Virus record (IMG/VR): IMGVR_UViG_3300029319_006373
Location: 1 to 33,408 of that record
Direction: 5' to 3' (one strand)
DNA length: 33,408 nt
Source of the DNA: a virus
The translations under genes and the position numbers were made by a program. The stretch's first letter is position 1. Each line of letters starts with the position of its first letter. Under the pieces are notes generated by a model. It had not been told where the DNA came from. It saw only the letters and a program-made list of their open reading frames with translations, and did not search any database. Below, in pieces: positions 24,904 to 32,765 of the stretch.

Positions 24904-26572
24904 TATTCTAAAAGAAATTTCGTACAAGGAATTAGAAGGTATAAAGGTTACATTTATCAATATGCCTCTAAGAGAAGCTGCTCTTCCTAATACACCTCCT
25001 GAAGGTCCTGGAATATTAGCCGCTATCGTCAGAAGATACGGAGGACAACCTTCAATTATTGATTTGAATGGTTACAGAATAAAAGACAAGTTAAGTGAAA
25101 AGAGAGGTCTACCGAACGGAAGACATTTAACATATCGAGAAGCTGAAGATATGATTTCTAAACATATCGAAAATGTAGGTGACCAAGATATTATAGCTTT
25201 CTCAGGTAAAATTACAACTTTAAGATGGCAAGAAGAAGTAGCTAAAATGATAAGACGAATACAACCTGATTGTTTTTTAGTTACAGGTAATGGATTAGCT
25301 ACTGAAATCAAAGGAGGATTATTTACTTGGATACCTGAGTTAGACGCTATAGCAAGGTCAGAAGGTGATGGAATAATCATAGACATTTGTAAAGATGGAA
25401 AGTTAGTCAAAGAAAAGGGAATAAAAAAGGCTATAAACTCAGGTAAGTTAAGTAGTGGATATGCGGGTGAAATATTAAATAAACAAAGATTTATTTATGA
25501 AGGATTTAGGCCATCTAACTTAGATGACATTCCGTATGCTGCCTTGGACCTACTAGAAAATGACCCATACGGTTACAATGTTTTAGAAGATTATATCAAT
25601 ACACCAGTTTGGGGTATAGCAGCTAATAATAGTTCTGCTACACCTTTCACTATGAAACGTAGTTTGACTTCAGTCAGTAGTAGAGGTTGTCCTTATGCTT
25701 GTGCCTTTTGTTACAGAGGAGCTCAAGGTGAGAGAAACTATGGAATGAGAAGTGCTAATCATATAGCAATTCAAATTAGAGGTTACGTTGACAAATATGA
25801 TTTAGACTTTATTGGTTTTCCTGATGATAACTTTGCTGTTGATAAGAGAAGAATTAATGAAATGGTTCCTGTCTTTAAAGATTTTGGTCTTGACCACGTA
25901 AGATGGGGTACTCATACTAGAATGGATGAAGCTGACGAGAGAGCTTATAAGATGGCAGAGTCAGGTTGTGTATATATAGGATTCGGAGCTGAATCAGCTG
26001 ATGAACATACATTAACAAGAATGCAAAAGGGAGGATTTATACTGAAGAACGGACTTGTCCCGACTAAAGTAAATGGTAATACTTATCAGTTTCCTAAAAC
26101 TATGATGACTGCAGTTGAAACTTGTGCTGACGCCGGAATACATGCAAATTGTACCTGGATAATGGCTTATCCAGGAGAAGATTTAAAACACTTAAAGACA
26201 AGTGTAGCTTTTATACTTTGGCAACAACAATTTTGGACTAAAGGGCACACAAAGGGCTCTGATTCTTATGAAAGATTAAGGGACGGAGTTAATAGAGCTA
26301 TGTTCACAGCAACAGCTTATCCAGGAACTGAAATGTGGAAAGTTGTGAGAAGAGATTTACAGAAACACTTTGGCATAAGTTTTGATGGTATGGGAGAACC
26401 TGTTTGTGATGATAATTTTCATAATTACGTTTTGGAACTAGATGACGCTACTAAAATATTAAATGATAAAGACGGAAATCCTGTAAACTTTGGTGATATG
26501 TCGATGGACCAATTCTTACAAGCAAGAGAACATATCGATAATGATAACATTGAAAAAATATTGGAGATGTAA
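24896..26572 (+). CDS. Cobalamin-binding-type radical SAM enzyme
   Basis: A 558-residue protein from a TTG start that overlaps the neuB-like stop by 8 bases. Residues about 15-190 resemble the B12-binding domain of this class (FINMPLREAALPNTPPEGPGILAAIV, then DIIAFSGKITTLRWQEEV and CFLVTGNG), though no D-x-H-x-x-G ligand motif is obvious. The 4Fe-4S motif is C265-x3-C269-x2-C272 in RGCPYACAFCYRG, followed by IGFPDDNFAVD, the VYIGFGAESADE strand and CTWIMAYPGED. Relatives methylate unreactive carbons or rearrange sugars and antibiotics. Between a sugar acid synthase and its activating enzyme it probably modifies the sugar, but the reaction is unknown. Confidence 0.8.
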   Translation: MSDILKEISYKELEGIKVTFINMPLREAALPNTPPEGPGILAAIVRRYGGQPSIIDLNGYRIKDKLSEKRGLPNGRHLTYREAEDMISKHIENVGDQDIIAFSGKITTLRWQEEVAKMIRRIQPDCFLVTGNGLATEIKGGLFTWIPELDAIARSEGDGIIIDICKDGKLVKEKGIKKAINSGKLSSGYAGEILNKQRFIYEGFRPSNLDDIPYAALDLLENDPYGYNVLEDYINTPVWGIAANNSSATPFTMKRSLTSVSSRGCPYACAFCYRGAQGERNYGMRSANHIAIQIRGYVDKYDLDFIGFPDDNFAVDKRRINEMVPVFKDFGLDHVRWGTHTRMDEADERAYKMAESGCVYIGFGAESADEHTLTRMQKGGFILKNGLVPTKVNGNTYQFPKTMMTAVETCADAGIHANCTWIMAYPGEDLKHLKTSVAFILWQQQFWTKGHTKGSDSYERLRDGVNRAMFTATAYPGTEMWKVVRRDLQKHFGISFDGMGEPVCDDNFHNYVLELDDATKILNDKDGNPVNFGDMSMDQFLQAREHIDNDNIEKILEM

Positions 26573-26754
26573 TGACACATTTATTTGATACCACTGCAGA
26601 GGATATAATCAAAATGACCTGGGATGAAGTTGACGAGTTAATGGGTCTGATGATTAGAAACGGATTTTGGAAAGAGTTCGTTGATTATCTTGGTAAACCA
26701 CCTCACGTTATTAAACACGACCACTTTATAGATGAGATGAATAAAAAGAAATGA
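26572..26754 (+). CDS. Small acidic hypothetical protein (60 aa)
   Basis: A 60-residue protein, mostly helical, with TAEDIIKMTWDEVDELMGLM and a tail rich in histidine and lysine (PPHVIKHDHFIDEMNKKK). No family recognised. It is joined to the radical SAM gene by TAATG and to the HAD gene by ATGA, so it is probably translated. A short partner for the radical SAM enzyme is possible but unsupported. Confidence 0.55.
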   Translation: MTHLFDTTAEDIIKMTWDEVDELMGLMIRNGFWKEFVDYLGKPPHVIKHDHFIDEMNKKK

Positions 26755-27041
26755 TAATCTACGTTGATATAGATAACACAATATGTTTAACAAATAAAGA
26801 TGAATATGACAAATCAAAACCTTTGTATGATAATATTAAAAAAATAAATAAGTTATATGATGAAGGTAATAAGATTACATATTATACTGCTAGAGGGTCA
26901 ACAACTAAAATAGATTGGTTCGACTTAACAAAGAAACAACTCGATGATTGGGGTTGTAAGTATAATGAAATTAGTGTAGGTGAAAAACCTCACTATGATT
27001 TATTGATATGTGATAAAACAAAGAGAATTGAGGAGATATGA
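26751..27041 (+). CDS. HAD-superfamily phosphatase (capsule-type)
   Basis: A 96-residue minimal HAD phosphatase. YVDIDNTIC holds the nucleophile and acid/base aspartates (D6, D8); ITYYTARGSTTKIDW is motif II with the conserved Thr; KPHYDLLICDK carries the motif III/IV lysine and aspartate. Small enzymes of this type occur in capsule gene clusters. Here it could dephosphorylate the 9-phosphate form of a nonulosonic acid or a sugar phosphate. Coupled by ATGA to genes on both sides. Confidence 0.75.
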   Translation: MIIYVDIDNTICLTNKDEYDKSKPLYDNIKKINKLYDEGNKITYYTARGSTTKIDWFDLTKKQLDDWGCKYNEISVGEKPHYDLLICDKTKRIEEI

Positions 27042-27112
27042 TTTATCTACTTAGTCTAGTGTGTTTGTTTAGTCTTTGTGCTGCTCTCTACTTACTCGTG
27101 AGTAATAAATGA
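27038..27112 (+). CDS. 24-residue membrane micropeptide
   Basis: The ATG at 27038 opens a 25-codon frame ending TGA at 27110-27112. It encodes MIYLLSLVCLFSLCAALYLL plus VSNK, a single hydrophobic segment long enough to cross a membrane. GAGGAG lies just before the ATG, and ATGA overlaps join it to the HAD gene before and the neuA-like gene after. Without it there would be 67 unexplained bases in a block with almost no gaps. Function unknown; a membrane anchor or a translation-coupling leader are both possible. Confidence 0.6.
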   Translation: MIYLLSLVCLFSLCAALYLLVSNK

Positions 27113-27738
27113 AAGATGTAGTTTTTTTAATACCCGCTCGTAGAAACTCAAAAGGTTTTAAATTTAAAAATAGAAAGTTATTAGATTTTACTTTAGATAT
27201 TATTCCTGATGAGTTTTTAGAACAAGTTTATATTTCAACAGACGATGAAGAGTTAAAACAAAGGTCGATTGACAAAGGTATAAATGTCGTACATAGACCT
27301 GATGAAATAGCTCAAGATGAAACTTCGATGAGAGAAGTATTAGAACATTTTGTAGATGATAAGAAACTTCAAGATAATATTGATGTAGTCGTATTATATC
27401 TTACATATCCTCAAAGAACTTGGGAAGATGTAATTACAATATACAATTTTTATAAGGAACAAAATACTAAATCTGTCGTTTGTGCACTAGAATTGATTGA
27501 CCATCCCTATTTATGTTTTTACGAGAAAGATGATTTAAAAGGTGAAATGGTTATTGACCACGACTTATACAGAAGACAAGACTATCCTAAATGTTTTAGG
27601 TCAAGTATGTTTGTCTCGTGTTATAAACCCTCGATAGTAAGTAAACTACATAACAATATGTTTGAAAAAAATACAAAGTTTTATAAACTCGATGGTAAAA
27701 AAGTCGATGTTGATTTTGAGGAAGATTTAAAATTATGA
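27109..27738 (+). CDS. neuA: CMP-nonulosonic acid cytidylyltransferase (NeuA-like)
   Basis: A 209-residue nucleotidyltransferase that would activate the NeuB product with CTP. VVFLIPARRNSKGFKFKNRKLL is the family P-loop (usually IPARxGSKG; here Asn replaces the Gly). VYISTDDEELKQ, DETSMREVLEHFV, VVVLYLTYPQRTWEDV (L-x-P-x-x-R) and SSMFVSCYKP follow in the expected order; DVDFEEDLKL closes the domain. It is slightly shorter than typical 220-230-residue enzymes. It is followed by a sialyltransferase-like gene, as expected for a synthesis-activation-transfer set. Confidence 0.84.
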   Translation: MKDVVFLIPARRNSKGFKFKNRKLLDFTLDIIPDEFLEQVYISTDDEELKQRSIDKGINVVHRPDEIAQDETSMREVLEHFVDDKKLQDNIDVVVLYLTYPQRTWEDVITIYNFYKEQNTKSVVCALELIDHPYLCFYEKDDLKGEMVIDHDLYRRQDYPKCFRSSMFVSCYKPSIVSKLHNNMFEKNTKFYKLDGKKVDVDFEEDLKL

Positions 27739-28436
27739 TTATTAATATGTTGCTACGAGGTAGAAGTTTAGAATACTATCGAGATATTGAAGATGAACCT
27801 GACATTGTTTATCTTGTAAATGATATGCACAGAGAAGTTGATAGTGTTGAAGGTTTGAAGGATTATTTATTAGATAAAAATATTAATTTAACTATGAGTC
27901 TTGTAAAAGGTTCAGAATCAGGATTTCTCAAGATAAACTTTTTTAATGATTTTAATGTAACGAGATTAATCAGACCATATTTAGAGGGCCTTCGTCAGGA
28001 TGAACAAGATATACCAATGAAGAGCACTTTTTTAGATAATATTCATATACCTTTTATGCAAATAGGTCATAAGTATCCTTATGAATATCCTGGTACTGGT
28101 ATAGCAGCAATAGCAGATGCTGTTTTAACTCACCGACCATCTGTATTGAATATTGTAGGATTAGATTTCTATGATAACCTACGTGATGGTGAATCAAACT
28201 ATTTAGTGCCTAATTTTAAAAGTCGAGATTATTACGCTGATTATAGTGATTTAGAACAAAAAGGTGATACGTTTCAAGAAGAATTGTTGTCAGACTGGCA
28301 ATATAAAATGCAAAACTCACTATGTGATTTTAGTGATTTTTTACCTAAAATGAAAATTAATTTATGGACTAAATGTAATCTACTTATAGATAGATTAAAA
28401 AATTTAAAAAATATAACAATTAAGGAAGTAAAATGA
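27735..28436 (+). CDS. GT42/DUF115-like putative sialyltransferase
   Basis: A 233-residue protein with features of family 42 sialyltransferases such as Cst-II. The start MIINMLLRGRSLEYYRDIE resembles the CMP-binding glycine/serine loop (G-x-S-L), and PGTGIAAIADAVLTHRPSVLNIVGLDFYDN matches the conserved T-G-x-x-A ... I-x-L-x-G-x-DFY stretch, though the usual Ser before the glycine is Thr here. Context is the best support: it follows NeuA directly with an ATGA overlap. It would transfer the CMP-activated acid to a glycan. DUF115-type transferases share these motifs and remain an alternative. Confidence 0.58.
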   Translation: MIINMLLRGRSLEYYRDIEDEPDIVYLVNDMHREVDSVEGLKDYLLDKNINLTMSLVKGSESGFLKINFFNDFNVTRLIRPYLEGLRQDEQDIPMKSTFLDNIHIPFMQIGHKYPYEYPGTGIAAIADAVLTHRPSVLNIVGLDFYDNLRDGESNYLVPNFKSRDYYADYSDLEQKGDTFQEELLSDWQYKMQNSLCDFSDFLPKMKINLWTKCNLLIDRLKNLKNITIKEVK

Positions 28437-29650
28437 AAAAAGAGTTTTTAGACTTAGGTCAACAACCGATAGCTAATAAATTTCTACATTGGGAAGAAGT
28501 GATTGGTGATACTGATGACGAGGAATTTTTCTTTGATTTAAAAGTTGTTTTTGATGAAGAAACTAATCTTGTTTCACTCAAAGAATTTGTTAAACCAGAG
28601 TTGATGTTTAATGAAGATTACAAATATAACACCTCACTTTCTGTCCCTATGGTAGACCATTTCAAAAAGACAGCTGAGTTGTTGAAAGAACTTAGAAAAG
28701 ATTATGGTTACGAAACAGATAACGTATTAGAGATAGGTTCAAACGATGGACCTTTCGTTAGTAACTTTGAGAACGCTGTTTGTGTTGAACCTTGTGATAA
28801 CTTTGTAGAGAAAACAGAAGAACTCGGATATAAAACCTACAATGCGTTTTGGACAACTGAGTTAGCTGAAAACATAGTAAATGAATTTGGTAAAATGGAT
28901 TTAATTTATTCTGCTAATTGTATTTGTCATATACAAGACTTAGATGATTGTTTTCAAGCTGTTAAGAATACATTATCAGAAAAAGGAATGTTTGTATTTG
29001 AAGACCCATCATTATTACGTATGATGGAAAGAGGTTCTTATGACCAAATTTACGATGAACACGCTCACGTATTTTCTGTATTAGCTTTGAAAAAGATATT
29101 AGCTAGAAATGATTTACAAATATTTAGAGTTGATGATTTGTCTCACATTCACGGAGGTTCGAATAGAATTTACGTTAGACGAATGAATATAAATTCAAAT
29201 ATGTTTGATGCTTCAGGTTCAGTTTTTGAAGCTATCCGTCAAGAAAAAGAATTTGGACTAGATAAGTTTGAAACATACGAAGTATTTGCTAACAGAGTTG
29301 AAAAGTCTAAGAATGATTTAGTAGAAAAATTGAATCAGTATAAGAAAGAAGGAAAAAAAGTAGCTAGTTATGGTGCTACTTCTAAGTCTACAACGGTATT
29401 TAATTATTGTAATATAAATACAGACTTGATTGATTTGATTTCTGATACTACTCCTGATAAAATTGGTCTGTATGCTCCCGGTAGTCATATACCTGTTAAG
29501 AATAGAAGTGATGTAAATATTTTAGATTACGATGTTTTATTTTTAGGAGCTTGGAACTTTAAAGATACGATAGCAAATAAAGAACAAGAGTTTATAAAAA
29601 AGGGAGGTAAGTTTTTAACTCACGTTCCTCAAGTAATGGAGTTTTCATAA
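28433..29650 (+). CDS. NDP-sugar C-methyltransferase, N-terminal zinc site missing
   Basis: A 405-residue enzyme of the sugar 3-C-methyltransferase family (TylC3/TcaB9-like). After FLDLGQQPIANKFL come the SAM domain (VLEIGSNDGPFVSNF, LIYSANCICHIQDL, MFVFEDPSLLRMM), YDQIYDEHAHVFSVLAL with the catalytic Y-x-x-x-Y-x-E-H pattern (here Y-D-E-H), and the C-terminal Rossmann domain (VASYGATSKSTTVFNY). Normal members begin with a CxxC zinc ribbon just before FLDLG; here the protein starts at that point and a TAA lies in frame a few codons upstream. ATGA overlap with the transferase gene. It probably makes a branched sugar. Confidence 0.82.
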   Translation: MKKEFLDLGQQPIANKFLHWEEVIGDTDDEEFFFDLKVVFDEETNLVSLKEFVKPELMFNEDYKYNTSLSVPMVDHFKKTAELLKELRKDYGYETDNVLEIGSNDGPFVSNFENAVCVEPCDNFVEKTEELGYKTYNAFWTTELAENIVNEFGKMDLIYSANCICHIQDLDDCFQAVKNTLSEKGMFVFEDPSLLRMMERGSYDQIYDEHAHVFSVLALKKILARNDLQIFRVDDLSHIHGGSNRIYVRRMNINSNMFDASGSVFEAIRQEKEFGLDKFETYEVFANRVEKSKNDLVEKLNQYKKEGKKVASYGATSKSTTVFNYCNINTDLIDLISDTTPDKIGLYAPGSHIPVKNRSDVNILDYDVLFLGAWNFKDTIANKEQEFIKKGGKFLTHVPQVMEFS

Positions 29651-30033
29651 TGTATTATCACGAAGATGACAGAGCACAAAGATTATTCGATGTGTTCGAT
29701 GTAATAGATGGTCAAATAAATGTTTCATACGTCAACAGAGTTGGACATATTGTAGCTTGGCATAAACATAATATACAATCAGATTATTGGACTTGTATTA
29801 AAGGTTCATTCAAAGTAGGTATGGCTACTGAAGATGACGGATGTGATTTTGTTTATCTGTCTGATAAGAATCCACGAGTTATTGAAATGAAACCAGGTAT
29901 ATACCATGGATATACTGCTTTAGAACCCAATTCGATTCTAATGTATTATTTGACTGAGAAGTATAATCCTGAAGATGAGTTTAGAGTTCCTGTAGGATAT
30001 TTTGGTGAGGAGTGGGACGTACCAAACAAATGA
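29650..30033 (+). CDS. RmlC-like cupin (dTDP-4-keto-sugar 3,5-epimerase type)
   Basis: A 127-residue cupin. HEDDRAQRLFDVFDV is the RmlC opening, VGHIVAWHKHNIQSDYWTCIKGSFKVG has the RmlC G-W-H-x-H strand with Ala-Trp-His-Lys-His, and MKPGIYHGYTALEPNSILMYYLTEKYNPEDE matches its C-terminal half. Standard RmlC proteins are about 180 residues, so this is a short form. It could epimerise a 4-keto sugar or act as an isomerase. TAATG before and ATGA after couple it to its neighbours. Confidence 0.72.
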   Translation: MYYHEDDRAQRLFDVFDVIDGQINVSYVNRVGHIVAWHKHNIQSDYWTCIKGSFKVGMATEDDGCDFVYLSDKNPRVIEMKPGIYHGYTALEPNSILMYYLTEKYNPEDEFRVPVGYFGEEWDVPNK

Positions 30034-30449
30034 CAACATTAAGAGATGTAAAACTTTTTAGTCTTAAAACATTTATAGAACCCGACGGAAACTTAGTACC
30101 TATTGAGGATAAAGATTTACCTTTTCCTATCAAACGATTGTTTTATGTATTTGGTGTTAAGGGTCAAGATGATAGAGGAAGACATAGTCATTATAAGACT
30201 AAACAAGTTTTAATATGTCTCAGAGGTAAAGTCAGAGTAAATTGTGATGACGGAAAAAAACGAAGACAATGGATATTAAATGACCCTCAACAAGCTCTCT
30301 ACATACCAGAGATGATTTGGGATGAACAAATTTATAGTACAGAGGATACGATTTTATTAGTGTTAGCTAATACCGAATACGATGTAGAAGATTACATTGA
30401 AGACTATGAAAAATTTAAGGAGATGAAAAATGTACCCGAATCAAATTAA
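30030..30449 (+). CDS. FdtA/QdtA-like sugar 3,4-ketoisomerase (cupin)
   Basis: A 139-residue cupin of the WxcM/FdtA family, which moves the keto group of dTDP-4-keto-6-deoxyglucose from C4 to C3. LPFPIKRLFYVFGV, RGRHSHYKTKQVLICLRGKVRV, and DPQQALYIPEMIWDEQIYS with a final VLANTEYDVEDYIEDYEKF follow the whole family pattern. Start at 30030 (ATGA with the RmlC-like gene) rather than the GTG at 30012. A DegT aminotransferase, the usual next enzyme, is two genes later. Confidence 0.83.
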   Translation: MTTLRDVKLFSLKTFIEPDGNLVPIEDKDLPFPIKRLFYVFGVKGQDDRGRHSHYKTKQVLICLRGKVRVNCDDGKKRRQWILNDPQQALYIPEMIWDEQIYSTEDTILLVLANTEYDVEDYIEDYEKFKEMKNVPESN

Positions 30450-31122
30450 AACAAGAGAAAAAGAACCTTTTCCTTGGTTAACAATAGAAAACTTTCTACC
30501 TGAATCAATAGTAAGAGCAGCTGCTGCTAGTTATGATGAGATGACTGATGATAAGTGGGTCAAGTATGGCGGAGACGACTCAGGACAAATACAATATTGT
30601 AACCAACTAGGAAGACACAATATACCCTCAGCAGCACTACTTGTGTTAGACACTATAGCTCTTAAATTTGACCCGAACAAAGAGTTCGGAGGATTTAATG
30701 AACCTATGTTAACCGATAATGCATTTCCTGACACCGAATATTACGGGGGAGGTATGATGTTGACACCCAACACTAATAACGAGGGAGGTTATCTAGGATT
30801 TCACGTTGATGCTACAACTCACGGTAAATATAAGAATTGGAAGAGAGAATATAGTGCTATATTATGTTTATCTGAAGATTATGATAAGTCTTTCGATTTA
30901 GAAATACGAGATGATGAAGGACGTTCAGCAACAATACCGTATAAATTCAATCAACTAAATGTATTTAAGTGTTCAGATTCATCTTGGCATGGATTACCTG
31001 AGATAACAAAAGGACTCGATAGAAAGACATTAGGTGTAATGTATTGGTCTAGGATACCTGACGAAGCTATTGATAATGTTCAAGTTAAAGCAAAGTTTTG
31101 GAATGAAAGACAAGCCGCTTAA
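30430..31122 (+). CDS. 2-oxoglutarate/Fe(II)-dependent oxygenase
   Basis: A 230-residue oxygenase of the prolyl-4-hydroxylase-like superfamily. The iron triad is H125 and D127 in FHVDAT plus H187 in SSWHGLPE, with R198 (RKTLG) placed to bind 2-oxoglutarate. TIENFLPESIVRAAAASYDEM is the typical N-terminal helix. AAGGAG precedes the ATG, which overlaps the FdtA-like gene by 20 bases. Such enzymes are frequent in marine phages; substrate could be a sugar or a virion protein. Confidence 0.82.
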   Translation: MYPNQIKTREKEPFPWLTIENFLPESIVRAAAASYDEMTDDKWVKYGGDDSGQIQYCNQLGRHNIPSAALLVLDTIALKFDPNKEFGGFNEPMLTDNAFPDTEYYGGGMMLTPNTNNEGGYLGFHVDATTHGKYKNWKREYSAILCLSEDYDKSFDLEIRDDEGRSATIPYKFNQLNVFKCSDSSWHGLPEITKGLDRKTLGVMYWSRIPDEAIDNVQVKAKFWNERQAA

Positions 31123-31846
31123 GATATTAGTTACGGGAGGTCAAGGAGAGTTTGCTAAACAATTAGTAAAACATAATCCTGATTGTCAAATACTAACACC
31201 TAGTAAATCAGAATGTGATGTAACTTCATTTTGGTATATGGATAGGTATTTCTACAATTATCAAAAAGACTATGACTATGTGATTCATGCTGGAGCTATA
31301 ACACGACCAATGGTGATTCACGAAGAAAAACCTATGTTGAGTGTTAAAACAAATATCATAGGTACTGGTAATGTTGTTTTATGTTGTGAACGTTACAATA
31401 AGAAATTAATTTATTTATCAACCGATTATGTTTATCCAGGACAATCCGGTGATTACAAAGAGACAGATACTTTAAAACCTTTTACTAAGTATGGTTGGTC
31501 AAAACTAGGAGGTGAGTGTGCTGTTCAAATGTATCCTAATCACTTAATATTACGATTAGCTATGAATAAGAAACCCTTTCCACATCCTAAAGCGTTAGCT
31601 GATATGAAAAAGAGTTTAATGTGGATTGAAGATGTAGCCAAGATAGTCCCTAAGTTATTAGACAAGACAGGTATTATTAACGTAGGAGGAGAATCTCAAA
31701 CGGTATTTGATTTTGTAAAAAAAACTAATCCTAAGGTTGAAAAGATATATTTATCAGATATAGGTGATGTCAATATGGCTAAAGATTGTTCGATGAACAC
31801 ACAAAAATTAAAAAAGGTTTTAGATGATTCAACTATTCAACATTAA
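31103..31846 (+). CDS. RmlD-like NAD(P)-dependent sugar reductase/epimerase
   Basis: A 247-residue short-chain reductase. KILVTGGQGEFAKQLV is a dinucleotide-binding loop in which the third glycine is replaced by Ala; VIHAGAITRP, LIYLSTDYVYPGQ and YGWSK hold the S/T...Y-x-x-x-K catalytic set of the extended family. The sequence order is that of dTDP-4-dehydrorhamnose reductase (RmlD), which is usually 280-300 residues. Start at 31103 chosen since the family begins at this strand; an ATG at 31070 would add 11 residues and overlap the oxygenase gene further. Confidence 0.8.
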   Translation: MKDKPLKILVTGGQGEFAKQLVKHNPDCQILTPSKSECDVTSFWYMDRYFYNYQKDYDYVIHAGAITRPMVIHEEKPMLSVKTNIIGTGNVVLCCERYNKKLIYLSTDYVYPGQSGDYKETDTLKPFTKYGWSKLGGECAVQMYPNHLILRLAMNKKPFPHPKALADMKKSLMWIEDVAKIVPKLLDKTGIINVGGESQTVFDFVKKTNPKVEKIYLSDIGDVNMAKDCSMNTQKLKKVLDDSTIQH

Positions 31847-32765
31847 TTCTCATAACATAGATACATCTGAGTTTTCTAATCTTCTTCACGATGATTGTGT
31901 CGAGGAGTTTGAAAAAAAGATTGCTGATTATGTAGGTGCTAAGTATGCGTGTTCAATCAATAGTGCTACAAATGCTATCTTTTTAAGTATGCTTGAGAAA
32001 CCCAATCTCGTTCAAAGAAAACACGTTTCAGTTCCTAGTATGATTCCCCCTGTTGTCGTGAATGCTATTTTAACTAGCAGTATAGGTAATGTACTTGAAT
32101 TTTATGATGATGTAGACTGGGTAGGAGATTCTTATGTGTTACATAGATTTGATGATTATAAGATAGTTGACTCAGCTCAGAAGTTACAACAAAATCAATT
32201 CGTAAAAGAATGTAATCCTGAAGATATTATGATACTTAGTTTTTATCCCACTAAACCCTTAGGAGGTTCTGATGGAGGAATGATTGTTACAGATGATTAT
32301 GAAAAGTATAAATGGTATAAAGAGGCTGTATTAAATGGAATGAGTTATGCACAAAATAATTGGGAAAGAGGCATATCGTTTCCAGGATATAAAATGTATA
32401 TGAGTTCGATTCAAGCTAAAATATTATTAAACAACTTTCGAACCTTCGATAAAAAAATGAGAGTTCTGAAACAACTATGTGATACTTATAATAGAGAGTT
32501 AGGTTATGAAAACACGAGTCAACATCTTTACAGAATAGAAGTTATAGATAATAAAAAATTCATAAACAAAATGAAACAATTAGGAATAGTTTGTGGTATT
32601 CATTATCCTGCCTTACATAAAAATAATGTCTATAATCAAAACAAGAAATGGGATTGTCCTAAATCAGAAGAACTTCAAAATAGAACCGTCAGTTTACCGA
32701 TGAATGAAAAGTTATCATTCTTGGAGTTAGAATATATTATTGATAAAGTAAAAGAGAATTTATGA
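31824..32765 (+). CDS. DegT/DnrJ/EryC1-family sugar aminotransferase
   Basis: A 313-residue PLP enzyme. EEFEKKIADYVGAKYACSINSATNAIFLSML is the family's cofactor phosphate loop; ILSFYPTKPLGGSDGGMIV contains the PLP lysine (K144), so it should be a true aminotransferase. The late segment VCGIHYPALHKNNVYN and SLPMNEKLSFLELEYII match the family end. It is shorter than the usual 360-380 residues, mainly in the middle. After the FdtA-like isomerase it would make a 3-amino-3,6-dideoxy sugar. Starts inside the reductase gene (overlap 23 bases). Confidence 0.83.
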   Translation: MIQLFNINSHNIDTSEFSNLLHDDCVEEFEKKIADYVGAKYACSINSATNAIFLSMLEKPNLVQRKHVSVPSMIPPVVVNAILTSSIGNVLEFYDDVDWVGDSYVLHRFDDYKIVDSAQKLQQNQFVKECNPEDIMILSFYPTKPLGGSDGGMIVTDDYEKYKWYKEAVLNGMSYAQNNWERGISFPGYKMYMSSIQAKILLNNFRTFDKKMRVLKQLCDTYNRELGYENTSQHLYRIEVIDNKKFINKMKQLGIVCGIHYPALHKNNVYNQNKKWDCPKSEELQNRTVSLPMNEKLSFLELEYIIDKVKENL

